In this document: positions 34,095 to 44,515 of the stretch, in pieces
Layout: every line of letters begins with the position of its first letter
Numbering within the stretch: the stretch's first letter is position 1
Assembly: GCF_002754375.1 (NCBI RefSeq)
Contig: NZ_PEFF01000001.1
Span: 1,674,001 to 1,738,000, forward strand
Length of the DNA: 64,000 nucleotides
From: Variovorax sp. 54
GTDB taxonomy: Bacteria > Pseudomonadota > Gammaproteobacteria > Burkholderiales > Burkholderiaceae_C
Direction: 5' to 3'
Notes under the pieces: model-generated
The model's input: only the letters and a program-made list of their open reading frames with translations
The model's database searches: none
Told to the model about the DNA's origin: nothing
Translations under genes and position numbers: made by a program

Positions 34095-35068
34095 GCCAGA
34101 GCCCCGGGCCCGGCATCGACAACGCGGCCACCGCCGCGCTGGCCCAGGCACGCGCCGCAGCACAAACCAGCCGCCGCACCGAATCCGAACGCATCCTCGC
34201 GGGCATCGGGCTGGTCATTCTTGCGGTGGCCTGCTTCGCCACGCTCGACACCGCCACCAAGTATTCGACCCTGGCCGTGCCGGTCCTCATGGGCGTGTGG
34301 TTCCGCTACGCCTTCCAGGCCGTCGCCACCACGCTGGTGCTGCTGCCGCTGCGCGGCACGGCCCTGCTGCGCACGCAGCACCCGCGCTACCAGGCGCTGC
34401 GCGGGGCGCTGCTGCTGGGTTCGAGCCTGTTCGCCTTCTTGAGCCTGCGCTACATGCCGCTGGCCGAGTTCACGTCGATCGTGCTGATCGCGCCGCTGGT
34501 GATCACGCTGCTGGCCGCGACCACGCTCAAGGAGCAGGTCTCGCCGCTGCGCTGGACGCTGGTGGCAGGCGGCTTCCTCGGCACGCTGGTGATCCTGCGC
34601 CCGGGTGGCGGCAGCTTCAGCTGGGCCATGCTGCTGCCGCTGGGGCTGGTGCTGACCAACGCCTGGTTCCAGGTGCTCACCAGCAAGCTGGCGCAAACCG
34701 AGAACCCGCTGACGATGCACTTCTACACGGGCTGGGTCGGCACGCTGCTCGCCTCGGTGGCCGTGCCCTTCGCCTGGACCGCCCTGCCCTCGTGGGAATG
34801 GTGGGCGCTGCTGTGTCTCATGGGTTTCATGGGCACGGTGGGACACTTCATGCTGATCCTGGCCTACCAGCGCGCGCCGGCCTCCACCCTCACCCCGTAC
34901 CTGTACGCGCAGATCGCCTTTGCGATGCTGGGCGGCTGGCTCATCTTTTCCCACGTGCCCGACCGCTTCTCGCTGATCGGCATGGCGATGATCGCCGTGT
35001 GCGGCGCCGCCGGCGCGTGGCTCACCGTGCGCGAACGGCGTGTGCCGATCGAGCCTGCGGAATCCTGA
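34091..35068 (+). CDS. EamA/DMT-family exporter
   Basis: A 325-residue membrane protein with ten predicted helices in two EamA repeats ('MGVWFRYAFQAVATTLVLLP' region and 'GFMGTVGHFMLILAYQRAP' region). A hydrophilic N-terminal segment of about 35 residues precedes helix 1. Members export amino acids, nucleotides or drugs. Translation starts at the GTG at 34091, which overlaps the stop of the PHP gene (GTGA), so the two are coupled. The substrate is unknown. Confidence 0.9.
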   Translation: MSQSPGPGIDNAATAALAQARAAAQTSRRTESERILAGIGLVILAVACFATLDTATKYSTLAVPVLMGVWFRYAFQAVATTLVLLPLRGTALLRTQHPRYQALRGALLLGSSLFAFLSLRYMPLAEFTSIVLIAPLVITLLAATTLKEQVSPLRWTLVAGGFLGTLVILRPGGGSFSWAMLLPLGLVLTNAWFQVLTSKLAQTENPLTMHFYTGWVGTLLASVAVPFAWTALPSWEWWALLCLMGFMGTVGHFMLILAYQRAPASTLTPYLYAQIAFAMLGGWLIFSHVPDRFSLIGMAMIAVCGAAGAWLTVRERRVPIEPAES

Positions 35069-35084
35069 TCAGGAGCAATTCACC

Positions 35085-35720
35085 ATGGCCCAGTACTTCG
35101 AAGTCCATCCCGAGAACCCCCAGCAGCGCCTCTTGAAGCAGGCCGTGGCGCTGCTCGCGCGCGGCGAGATCGTGGCGGTGCCCACGGACTCCAGCTACGC
35201 GCTGGCCTGCCACCTGGACGACAAGGACGCGGTCGACCAGCTGCGCCGCATTCGCCAGGTCGACGACAAGCACCACCTCACGCTGCTGTGCCGCGACCTG
35301 AGCGAGCTGGCCAACTACGCGCGCGTCGACAACAAGCAATACCGCCTGCTGAAAGCCGCCACGCCCGGGCCCTACACCTTCCTGCTCGAAGCCACCAAGG
35401 AAGTGCCGCGCCGTGTGAGCCATCCGCAGCGCAAGACCATCGGCCTGCGCGTGCCCGACCACAAGGTGCTGCTGGAGCTGCTGGCGCTGCACGGCGCGCC
35501 GCTCTTGGCCACCACCCTCATCGCCCCCGGCGAGACCGAGGCGCTGAACGACGCGCAGGAAATCCGCGAGCGCTTCGAGAAGCAGATCGGCGCCGTCATC
35601 GACGCCGGCGCCTGCCCGTCGCAGCCGACCACCGTGGTCGACCTCACGCCCATGGGCACGGGCGACGACCCGGTCGTGGTGCGCCAGGGCCGCGGCGCAC
35701 TCGCGGTGCTTGGCCTCTGA
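35085..35720 (+). CDS. Sua5/YciO/YrdC-family protein (threonylcarbamoyl-AMP synthase-like)
   Basis: A 211-residue YrdC-fold protein. The nucleotide-binding core is visible as 'VAVPTDSSYALACHLDDKDA', 'LLCRDLSELANYA', 'PGPYTFLLEATKEVPRR' and 'RKTIGLRVPDHKV'. The last two are the YciO-type version of the TsaC/Sua5 signature, so it may be YciO rather than the essential TsaC. TsaC makes threonylcarbamoyl-AMP for the tRNA t6A modification. AGGAG is 10 bases before the ATG. It follows the PHP-DMT pair on the same strand. Confidence 0.9.
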   Translation: MAQYFEVHPENPQQRLLKQAVALLARGEIVAVPTDSSYALACHLDDKDAVDQLRRIRQVDDKHHLTLLCRDLSELANYARVDNKQYRLLKAATPGPYTFLLEATKEVPRRVSHPQRKTIGLRVPDHKVLLELLALHGAPLLATTLIAPGETEALNDAQEIRERFEKQIGAVIDAGACPSQPTTVVDLTPMGTGDDPVVVRQGRGALAVLGL

Positions 35721-35763
35721 CAAACGGCTCGGCCGCCCCATTCCTCTCTGACACAATCGCGCA

Positions 35764-36435
35764 GTGGATATTTCCAATCTGATACAGACGGTCCTGATTT
35801 ACGCACTGCCGGTGATCTTCGCGATCACCGTGCACGAAGCGGCGCACGGCTACGTGGCACGCCACTTCGGGGACAACACCGCGGCCATGATGGGCCGCGT
35901 GACGCTCAACCCCCTGAAGCACATCGACCCCGTCGGGACCATCCTGATGCCGCTGATGCTGTACTTCGCGACCTCGGGCGCCTTCCTGTTCGGCTATGCC
36001 AAGCCGGTGCCGGTCAACTTCAACCGCCTGCGCCACCCCAAGCGCGACATGGTGTGGGTCGCGCTCGCGGGCCCGGCGTCCAATTTCATCCAGGCCATCC
36101 TGTGGGCCGTGCTGCTGATCGTGATCGTCGCGGCCGGCGTCAATGAAACCTTTTTCATCAAGATGTGCCAGGGCGGCGTGCTGGTCAACCTCGTGATGTG
36201 GGCCTTCAACCTGTTCCCACTGCCGCCGCTCGACGGCGGCCGCGTGCTGGCCGGCCTGCTGCCCAACGGGCCAGCGCAGAATTTCCTGGCGCGCATCGAG
36301 CCCTACGGCTTCTTCATCGTGATGGGCCTGGTCATTGCGGGCGTCGTCAGCACCTACTGGCTGCAGCCGCTGATGGACGTCGGCTACTTCGTCATCAACC
36401 TGATCATTACGCCGCTCAAGGCAATGCTGCTCTAA
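35764..36435 (+). CDS. Site-2 protease-family (M50) intramembrane metalloprotease
   Basis: A 223-residue, almost entirely membrane-embedded protein with five or six helices. The zinc site is 'ITVHEAAHGYVARHFGD' (HExxH) and the third ligand lies in 'NLFPLPPLDGGRVLAGLLP' (LDG motif). Both are hallmarks of the minimal S2P/Rv-type M50 proteases, which lack PDZ and CBS domains. The start is GTG at 35764. It sits directly upstream of trpS (17-bp gap), an arrangement common in beta-proteobacteria. The substrate is unknown. Confidence 0.92.
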   Translation: MDISNLIQTVLIYALPVIFAITVHEAAHGYVARHFGDNTAAMMGRVTLNPLKHIDPVGTILMPLMLYFATSGAFLFGYAKPVPVNFNRLRHPKRDMVWVALAGPASNFIQAILWAVLLIVIVAAGVNETFFIKMCQGGVLVNLVMWAFNLFPLPPLDGGRVLAGLLPNGPAQNFLARIEPYGFFIVMGLVIAGVVSTYWLQPLMDVGYFVINLIITPLKAMLL

Positions 36436-36452
36436 GTTTCTCCTTCCGTCCC

Positions 36453-37784
36453 ATGGCTTCGTCTTCTCCCGCTCCCCTGCGCGTCCTGACCGGCATCACG
36501 CCGTCGGGCACGCCGCACCTCGGCAACTACGTCGGCTCGATCCGCCACTCGGTGCGCCAGAGCGTCGCGGCCGGCGTCGAGAGCTACTTCTTCCTGGCCG
36601 ACTACCACGCCCTCATCAAGGTGCAGGAGCCCGCGCTCATCCAGCGCTCCACGCTCGAAATTGCGGCCAGCTGGCTGGCCTGCGGGCTCGACCCCGAACG
36701 CGTCACGTTCTATCGCCAGTCGGACATCGCCGAGATCACCGAGCTCACCTGGTTCCTGACCTGCGTCACCGGCAAGGGCGTGCTCAACCGCGCCCATGCC
36801 TACAAGGCCCAGCTCGACAAGAACATCGCCAAGGGCGAAGAGCCCGACGCCGACGTCACGGCCGGCCTGTTCATGTACCCGGTGCTGATGGGCGCCGACA
36901 TCCTGATGTTCAACGCCCACAAGGTGCCCGTGGGCCGCGACCAGGTGCAGCACATCGAAATGGCGCGCGACATGGCGCAGCGCTTCAACCACCAGTACGG
37001 CGAGCACTTCACGCTGCCCGACGCCGAGATCGACGATGCGGTCGCCACCTTGCCCGGCCTCGACGGCCGCAAGATGAGCAAGAGCTACAACAACACGATC
37101 CCGCTGTTCGCGCCGCGCGCGCAGCTGCAAAAGCAGATCTCGAGCATCGTCACCGACTCTCGCGCGCCCGGCGAGCCCAAGGACACCGAGGGCTCGGCCC
37201 TGTTCCAGATCTACCAGGCCTTCGCCAGCGCCGAGGAAACCGAAGCCCTGCGCAAGGCCTATGCCGACGGCATCGCCTGGGGCGACGCCAAGCAGGTGCT
37301 GTTCGAGCGCATCGACCGCGAAGTGGCGCCGCTGCGTGCGCGCTACGAGGCGCTCATGAACGACCCGGCCGAGATCGAGCGCATCCTGCTGCGGGGTGCC
37401 GAGAAGGCGCGCAAGCTGTCGCGCCCCTTCATGACCACGCTGCGCCATGCGGTCGGCCTGCGCAACCTCGCGGCAGGCCGCGACGGCGGCGGCACCAAGG
37501 CTGCCAAGGTGGCAAAGCCCAGCTTCAAGCAATACCGAGAGAAGGCCGACGGCCTGTTCTATTTCAAGCTGCTCGATGCGCGCGGCGAAACCCTTTTGCA
37601 AAGCCGTGGATTCGCGTCACCGCAGGAAGCGGGCCGTACCATCGCCGACTTGCAGGCGCAACGCGGCGCGGCGCTCACGGCATTGGCCGCGCAGCTCGAA
37701 CCGGTCGACGCGCAACAGGCTCACGCCGCCACCGAGGCGCTGGAGGCACTGGCGGAGGCAACGTCCACCACCCAGGGACATTGA
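36453..37784 (+). CDS. trpS: Tryptophanyl-tRNA synthetase with a C-terminal YegP/DUF1508-like extension
   Basis: A 443-residue class I synthetase. The HIGH-type motif is 'GITPSGTPHLGNYVGSIR' and the KMSKS loop is 'GLDGRKMSKSYNNTIPLF'. The typical TrpS region 'MYPVLMGADILMFNAHKVPVG' and 'GRDQVQHIEMARDMA' is intact. The enzyme proper ends near residue 345. An extra 95 residues follow: a basic linker and then 'GLFYFKLLDARGETLLQSRG', the pattern of the small DUF1508/YegP fold, and a helical tail. It charges tRNA-Trp in the cytoplasm; the role of the extension is unknown. Confidence 0.96.
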   Translation: MASSSPAPLRVLTGITPSGTPHLGNYVGSIRHSVRQSVAAGVESYFFLADYHALIKVQEPALIQRSTLEIAASWLACGLDPERVTFYRQSDIAEITELTWFLTCVTGKGVLNRAHAYKAQLDKNIAKGEEPDADVTAGLFMYPVLMGADILMFNAHKVPVGRDQVQHIEMARDMAQRFNHQYGEHFTLPDAEIDDAVATLPGLDGRKMSKSYNNTIPLFAPRAQLQKQISSIVTDSRAPGEPKDTEGSALFQIYQAFASAEETEALRKAYADGIAWGDAKQVLFERIDREVAPLRARYEALMNDPAEIERILLRGAEKARKLSRPFMTTLRHAVGLRNLAAGRDGGGTKAAKVAKPSFKQYREKADGLFYFKLLDARGETLLQSRGFASPQEAGRTIADLQAQRGAALTALAAQLEPVDAQQAHAATEALEALAEATSTTQGH

Positions 37785-37860
37785 TCCGGCTACAACCCGC
37801 AGGCCATCCGCCGGCGGGTGCGACAAGAGAGAAGACGGTGCGATCACAAAGGAAGAAAAC

Positions 37861-38463
37861 ATGAGCATTTATGTCATCGACGACCACCCCCTGATGCGCG
37901 ACGCGATCGTGATGGTCCTGCGACGCCTGCGCCCCGCCGAGAACATCGTCGAGCTCGAGCGGCTCGACAAGCTCGCCAGTTCGGTCCAGCAGCGTGGCGC
38001 GCCCACCCTGTTCTGCCTGGACCTGAAGCTGCCGGACACCAATGGCGTCTCGGGCGTGATCGCGGTCAAGCAGGTCTATCCCAACGTGCCGATCGCCGTC
38101 TACTCGGCGGCCCCGGCCGCCGACATGGAAGACGCCTGCATCGAGGCCGGCGCTGATACCTACATCGAGAAGTCGGCCAGCTCCAACGAGCTGGCAGCCG
38201 CCCTGCGCGGCCTGCTGATGGCCGGGTCGGAAGACGACACCGAAGAGATGCCGGCCGCCAACAGCGGCAAGCTCTCCAAGCGCCAGACGCAGCTGATCGC
38301 CATGCTCGACAAGGGCATGAGCAACCGCGACATCGCGACCGACCTGGAGATCAGCGAACACACGGTGAAGGTGCACCTGTGGCGCCTGTTCCGCCGTCTG
38401 GGCGTGAAGAGCCGTACGCAGGCCCTGCACTATGCCCGCACGAATGGGCTGCTCTCGGGCTGA
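37861..38463 (+). CDS. LuxR/NarL-family response regulator
   Basis: A 200-residue regulator. The receiver domain (residues 1-120) has 'YVIDDHPLMRDA', the phospho-acceptor Asp in 'FCLDLKLPDTNG', and Lys in 'YIEKSAS'. The LuxR helix-turn-helix (about 140-198) has 'LSKRQTQLIAMLDKGMSNRD' and 'LEISEHTVKVHLWRLFRRLG'. Its gene is convergent with a histidine kinase gene, separated by a strong terminator. They may form a pair, but no co-transcription is possible. Confidence 0.92.
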   Translation: MSIYVIDDHPLMRDAIVMVLRRLRPAENIVELERLDKLASSVQQRGAPTLFCLDLKLPDTNGVSGVIAVKQVYPNVPIAVYSAAPAADMEDACIEAGADTYIEKSASSNELAAALRGLLMAGSEDDTEEMPAANSGKLSKRQTQLIAMLDKGMSNRDIATDLEISEHTVKVHLWRLFRRLGVKSRTQALHYARTNGLLSG

Positions 38464-38490
38464 GCCCGGAACAGAGCTGGCTTGATCAGG

Positions 38491-38516
38491 AACCGCGCCT
38501 CGTGCGCGGTTTTTTT
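38491..38516 (+). terminator. Rho-independent terminator after the response regulator gene
   Basis: The stem AACCGCGC (38491-38498) and GCGCGGTT (38504-38511) closes a five-base loop and runs into seven T residues (38510-38516). It is a textbook terminator on the plus strand. Confidence 0.95.
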
Positions 38517-38539
38517 ATGGGCGGAACAACAACCGCCGC

Positions 38540-39955
<1,416 letters not shown>

Positions 39956-40153
39956 GGATGCATGACCGTGGTTGATGCGGCCAAACCAGAGAAAGATGGA
40001 GACAGACGCCTGCGCAGGCGCCAGAAGTTCGCGATCTTAACGGCCTGTCGGCCATGGTTTCGGGAAGTAACCGCAGAAAATCTGCCCGCCCCGCAGGGCG
40101 GTCCGCCGTGACGCCCCGTTTACCATGCGGGCTGCCGACACACACCGCACGCC

Positions 40154-40555
40154 ATGCTGAACCACCTCACTCCCTTCCTCGTCCACTGGGCCATCACCGG
40201 CATCTCGCTGTGGGTGGCCAGCCATCTCTTCAAGGGACTCAAGTTCGAGAGCACCTCGGCACTGATCGTGTCGGCGCTGCTGCTCGGCCTGGCCAACGCC
40301 ATCGTCAAGCCGCTGCTGATCGTGCTCACGCTGCCGCTGACGCTGCTGACCTTCGGCCTGTTCCTGCTGGTCATCAACGCGCTGATGATCCTGCTGGTGG
40401 CGGCGCTGGTGAAGGGCTTCAAGGTGTCGGGCTTCTGGACCGCCCTGTTCGCGAGCATCTTCATCTCGCTGCTGAGCATCCTCATCGGCTCGCTCGTGAC
40501 GGGCGGCGACCCGGCCGAGCAGATCCAGATGCCGCAAGGCGGCAACTGGCTCTGA
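40154..40555 (+). CDS. YvlD-family (phage holin family 4-like) membrane protein
   Basis: A 133-residue protein with four hydrophobic helices and little else. The pattern 'LVHWAITGISLWVASHLFKG', 'LLLGLANAIVKPLLIVLTLP' and 'TFGLFLLVINALMILLVA' matches PF04020 (YvlD), often labelled phage holin family but chromosomally encoded. In Bacillus a relative works in envelope-stress resistance. Here the function is unknown. It is convergent with the amidohydrolase gene and shows no link to a phage. Confidence 0.9.
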   Translation: MLNHLTPFLVHWAITGISLWVASHLFKGLKFESTSALIVSALLLGLANAIVKPLLIVLTLPLTLLTFGLFLLVINALMILLVAALVKGFKVSGFWTALFASIFISLLSILIGSLVTGGDPAEQIQMPQGGNWL

Positions 40556-40583
40556 CGGGCTCGGGCCGATTGAAGCGCGCCGG

Positions 40584-41969
40584 CTAGCGCTGCTGCTGCT
40601 GCGCGCCCGCCATGTAGTCCACCGTCAGCTGCGACAGCGTGCGCACGCCGATCAGCAGGCTGGCTTCATCGACGAAGAAGCGCGGCGAGTGGTTGGGCTC
40701 GGCCTTGTTCGCATCGCGACCGGGCGGCGTGGCGCCGATCATCACGAACAGGCCGGGGGCCTTCTGCGCGAAGAACGAGAAGTCTTCGCCGCCCGTGCCC
40801 TTCGGAATCACCACCGGCTTGGCGCCCGGCACGCGCTGCAGGCTGGGCACCATCTTGGCGGTCAGGGCGGCGTCGTTCACGGTGGGGGCATAGCCGTCGG
40901 CCTCGAAGCGGACCTCGGCCGTGCCGCCGCCGCTTTGCGCGATGTGCGAGGCGGTCTCGCCCATGCGCTTGATGATGAACTGGCGCATCTCGTCGTCGTA
41001 GGTGCGCAGCGTGCCGCTCATCTCGACCGCGTCGGGAATGATGTTGTAGCGCGTGCCCGCGTTGAAGGTGCCCACGCTGAGCACCGACGGCTCCTTGGTC
41101 ACGTTGACCTGGCGGCTCGCGATGGTCTGGAAGCCCAGCACGATCTGTGAGCCGAGCACGATCGGGTCGACCCCGCTCCAGGGTTGCGAGCCGTGCGTCT
41201 GGCGGCCCTTCACGCTCACCTTGAAGGTGTCCGAACTCGCGGTGATGGGACCGGGCTTGTAGCCGATCTGCCCGGTGTTCAGCGCCGAGACCAGGTGCAG
41301 GCCGAACACCGCGTCGGGCGTGGGCGCGTCGAAGGCGCCTTCGGCCAGCATGCGACGCGCGCCGCCGATCTCGGCGTTGGGCAGTTTTTCTTCGGCCGGC
41401 TGGAAGATCAGCTTCACGGTGCCGGGCAGCTGCGCCTTCATCGACGCCAGCACCTCGGCCACGCCCATCAGGATCGCCACGTGGCCGTCGTGCCCGCAGG
41501 CGTGCATGACGTCGACATTCGCAAAGCCCCACTGCGCGCGGGCCTTGGAGGCGAAGGGCACATCGACCTGCTCCTTCACGGGCAGCGCGTCCATGTCGGC
41601 GCGCAGCGCCACCACCGGGCCGGGCTTGGCGCCGCGCAAGGTGGCGACCACGCCGGTCACGGCCACGCCTTCGCGCACCTCGTAGCCCAGCGCCTTCAGG
41701 TGGGCCGCGACCAATGCGGCGGTGCGCTTTTCCTGGTTGCCCAGCTCGGGGTGCTGGTGGATGTCGCGGCGCCAGTCGATCACCTTCTGCTCGATGGCTT
41801 TGGAACGCTCGGCGATCAGCGGGTACAGCGGCACGGCGGCGGCCGGTGCGGGCGATGCAGCCGCAGCCGCAGCGGCGGCAGGCGCCTCCTGCGCCGAAGC
41901 GCACAGGGACGAGACGGCAAGAACGATGGGCAGGCACAGGCGCGTGGCCGGACGGAATCGGTGAGGCAT
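40584..41969 (-). CDS. M20-family amidohydrolase (peptidase D/hippurate hydrolase type), exported
   Basis: A 461-residue metallopeptidase with a signal peptide (cleavage about residue 26, 'SLCASAQ') and then an Ala-rich linker. Metal-binding motifs are 'HQHPELGNQEKRTA', 'VALRADMDALPV', 'DVMHACGHDGHVAILMG' and 'LIFQPAEEKLPNAEIGG', and the His near 'QTHGSQPWSG' caps the dimer domain. These fit the IAA-amino-acid hydrolase/hippurate hydrolase branch acting on N-acyl amino acids. The signal peptide suggests a periplasmic location, uncommon in this branch. It is divergent from a LysR regulator, a likely controller. Confidence 0.9.
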   Translation of the reverse strand: MPHRFRPATRLCLPIVLAVSSLCASAQEAPAAAAAAAASPAPAAAVPLYPLIAERSKAIEQKVIDWRRDIHQHPELGNQEKRTAALVAAHLKALGYEVREGVAVTGVVATLRGAKPGPVVALRADMDALPVKEQVDVPFASKARAQWGFANVDVMHACGHDGHVAILMGVAEVLASMKAQLPGTVKLIFQPAEEKLPNAEIGGARRMLAEGAFDAPTPDAVFGLHLVSALNTGQIGYKPGPITASSDTFKVSVKGRQTHGSQPWSGVDPIVLGSQIVLGFQTIASRQVNVTKEPSVLSVGTFNAGTRYNIIPDAVEMSGTLRTYDDEMRQFIIKRMGETASHIAQSGGGTAEVRFEADGYAPTVNDAALTAKMVPSLQRVPGAKPVVIPKGTGGEDFSFFAQKAPGLFVMIGATPPGRDANKAEPNHSPRFFVDEASLLIGVRTLSQLTVDYMAGAQQQQR

Positions 41970-42147
41970 GGTGAGGTGTTGTCTGAAGAGGAAGGGAAGG
42001 ACCCGCCGGGCGGGAGCCCTTCGTCCGCACGGCCCCGTCGGGCCGGCAGCCGATGCGCCCTTGTCTGCCGCCCGACCCCGTGAGCGTAGGAACCCCACCG
42101 ATTGGCGTCCAATCGCTTTTGCATCGACTGATAATGATTGCCTATCG

Positions 42148-43098
42148 ATGACTTCTGACACCCCCACACCGTCTTCCGTGCTGCACGAGCGGCTGCTCGC
42201 GCGCCTGCGCCTGCGCCACCTGAAGCTGATCGACGCGCTGGCCGCGCACTCGCACCTGCGCCGCGCGGCCGACGCGATCCACATCAGCCAGCCGGCGGCC
42301 ACGCAAATGCTGCAGGAGGTCGAGAGCCTGATCGACACGCCACTCTTCGAGCGCCACGCGCGCGGCATGCGCATCACCGAGGCCGGGCGCCTGCTGGCGC
42401 TGCATGCGCGCATGGTGATCGACGCGATGCAGGTCGCCAGCGACGGCCTCGCGGCGCTGGCCGCGCAAGAGACCCGCGCGCTGCGCATAGGCGCCATCGA
42501 GGCGGCCATCGCCAGCGTGCTGCAGCCCGCATTGAACGTGCTGCATGCCAAACACCCCAAGCTGCGCCTGTTCATCGAGGAAGGCAACATCGAACGGCTC
42601 ACGATCGGCCTGCGCGCGGGCGCCTTCGACGCCGTGCTGCTGCGCCAGCCGGCGCGCGTGCCCGACGCCCACCGCTTCGTGCCGCTGCGCAGCGACTCGG
42701 TGGTGGTCATCGCCGGCATCAATCACCCCGCCGCGCAGCGCAAGCGCCTGCGGCTGCGCGACCTCGCCGATTCGCGCTGGGTGCTGCCGCCCTCGCACTT
42801 CGCGGTGCGCCAGGTGATGGAGGCCGCCTGGGCCGCCGAGCAGATCGTGCCGCGCCCGCACGCCATCCAGGTGCTCACGCCGCAGCTGGTGCGCGCCCTG
42901 CTCTCGCAACCCGACGTGGTGGTGCCGGTGCCGCGCACCGTGCTCGACCAGCTCGACCGCTCGGCCGTGGTCGAGCTGCCGCTGCGCATGAACGCGCCCA
43001 TCGCGCCGCTGGGCATCCTCTACCGCATAGACAACGCGGTCGGGCCGCTGGTGCTGCTGGTCGACTTCCTGGTCGCGCAGGCGAAGAAGAAGCCCTGA
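42148..43098 (+). CDS. LysR-family transcriptional regulator
   Basis: A 316-residue regulator. The winged helix-turn-helix covers residues about 20-80, with 'LRLRHLKLIDALAAHSHLRR' and 'HISQPAATQMLQEVESLIDT' then 'FERHARGMRITEAGRLL'. The C-terminal effector domain follows. The pattern resembles the GbpR/CbhR-like group that controls sugar or aromatic-acid catabolism. A short inverted repeat, ATCGA...TCGAT, lies just before its start (around 42122-42148) in the region shared with the divergent amidohydrolase gene, a plausible binding site. Confidence 0.92.
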   Translation: MTSDTPTPSSVLHERLLARLRLRHLKLIDALAAHSHLRRAADAIHISQPAATQMLQEVESLIDTPLFERHARGMRITEAGRLLALHARMVIDAMQVASDGLAALAAQETRALRIGAIEAAIASVLQPALNVLHAKHPKLRLFIEEGNIERLTIGLRAGAFDAVLLRQPARVPDAHRFVPLRSDSVVVIAGINHPAAQRKRLRLRDLADSRWVLPPSHFAVRQVMEAAWAAEQIVPRPHAIQVLTPQLVRALLSQPDVVVPVPRTVLDQLDRSAVVELPLRMNAPIAPLGILYRIDNAVGPLVLLVDFLVAQAKKKP

Positions 43099-43285
43099 CG
43101 GGCGCGGGAATCGCCCTGCTTCACACCCGCTTAACTGTCGGGCAGCACACTCGAAGCCACCCGCCAGCCCTTCCCGGGCATGGCACGGTTTCCGCTCTGT
43201 AAAGTTCGCCGCCCCCGCGCCGCGCGCATTGAACTCGACGGCGCGTGCCCGCTCCATCTTTGGCTTTCGTTACTTCTGCCTGCCC

Positions 43286-44506
43286 ATGCCCGTCCACTTT
43301 GCCTCCCGTTCCGCCCCGCTCCTCACGGCCCTGTGCATCGCCGCCGCCCTCGTGGGGTGCTCGCGCACCAACGTGGAGTCTCCCGGCACGGCCAAGGCGG
43401 CCCCCGAGAAGGAAGTCGGCATCGTCACGCTGAAGTCCGAGGTGCTGGCCCTGAGCACCGAGTTGCCCGGGCGCACCGCCGCCCCGGTCATCGCCGAGAT
43501 CCGCCCGCAGGTCGGTGGCATCCTCAAGGAGCGGCTCTTCACCGAGGGCTCGCAGGTCAAGGCCGGCCAGGTGCTCTACCAGCTCGACCCGGCCTCGCTG
43601 CAGGCAGCGCATGCGAGCGCGCAGGCCAGCGTGCGCAAGGCCGAGTCGGCCCTGGCCACGGCCCGCACCGTGGCCAAGCGCAATGCCGAGCTGGTGAAGA
43701 TCGACGCCATCAGCCGCCAGGTGTTCGACGAAACCCAGGCCACCGAGCAGCAGGCCGAGGCCGACCTCGGCGTGGCGCGCGCTGCCGAGCAGACCGCGCG
43801 CATCCAGCTGGGCTACACGCGCATCACCTCGCCGATCACCGGCTGGGCCGAGCTGTCCGCCGTGACGCCAGGCGCGCTGGTCACCGCCAACCAGGCGGCT
43901 GCCATGACCACCGTGCAGCAGCTCGACCCGATCCATGTGCACGTCACGCAGTCGAGCAGCGAGCTGCTGCGCCTGAAGCGCGAGCTGGCCAGCGGCCGGC
44001 TGCAGCGCGCCAGCGAAGCCGAGGCGCGCATCCAACTGCTGCTCGAAGACGGCAGCCCCTACCCGCACGCCGGGCGCCTCACCTTCAGCGGCGTGACGGT
44101 CGATGCCGGCACCGGCAGCGTCACGCTGCGCGCCGTGGTGCCTAACCCCGACAAGCTGCTGATGCCTGGCATGTACGTGCGCGCCGTGCTGCAGGAAGGC
44201 GTGAACGACGCCGCGCTGCTGGTGCCGCAGCAGGCCGTGACGCGCGCGCCCGACGGCAGCGCCTCCACGTTGCTGATCGACGCCGACAACAAGGTCGAGA
44301 AGCGGCCCATCCGCATCGGCCGCGCCATCGGCACGCGCTGGCAGGTGATCGACGGCCTGGCCGCGGGCGACCGCGTGCTCATGGAAGGCTCGCAGCGCGT
44401 GAAGGTGGGCGACAAGGTGCGCACGGTCGACCTGGGCGCCAGGCCGGCGGGTGCCGCCGTCGCGAGCGCCACGCCCGACGCTGCATCCACCACCCTCGCT
44501 CGCTGA
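43286..44506 (+). CDS. RND efflux periplasmic adaptor (membrane-fusion protein)
   Basis: A 406-residue lipoprotein (lipobox AALVGC near residue 22) of the AcrA/MexA type. The order is lipoyl half-motif ('EIRPQVGGILKERLFTEGSQ'), alpha-helical hairpin (about residues 95-165), second lipoyl half ('GYTRITSPITGWAELSAVTP'), beta-barrel, then the membrane-proximal domain. It joins the inner-membrane pump to the outer-membrane channel. It is the first gene of an adaptor-pump-channel operon, the pump beginning nine bases after its stop codon. The start ATG at 43286 fits the signal peptide best. Confidence 0.94.
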   Translation: MPVHFASRSAPLLTALCIAAALVGCSRTNVESPGTAKAAPEKEVGIVTLKSEVLALSTELPGRTAAPVIAEIRPQVGGILKERLFTEGSQVKAGQVLYQLDPASLQAAHASAQASVRKAESALATARTVAKRNAELVKIDAISRQVFDETQATEQQAEADLGVARAAEQTARIQLGYTRITSPITGWAELSAVTPGALVTANQAAAMTTVQQLDPIHVHVTQSSSELLRLKRELASGRLQRASEAEARIQLLLEDGSPYPHAGRLTFSGVTVDAGTGSVTLRAVVPNPDKLLMPGMYVRAVLQEGVNDAALLVPQQAVTRAPDGSASTLLIDADNKVEKRPIRIGRAIGTRWQVIDGLAAGDRVLMEGSQRVKVGDKVRTVDLGARPAGAAVASATPDAASTTLAR

Positions 44507-44515
44507 GGCCGACGC

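Noticed and set aside
40154..40555. Phage origin for the 'holin family 4' protein
   Set aside because: YvlD-type proteins are widespread chromosomal genes and no other phage gene is nearby.
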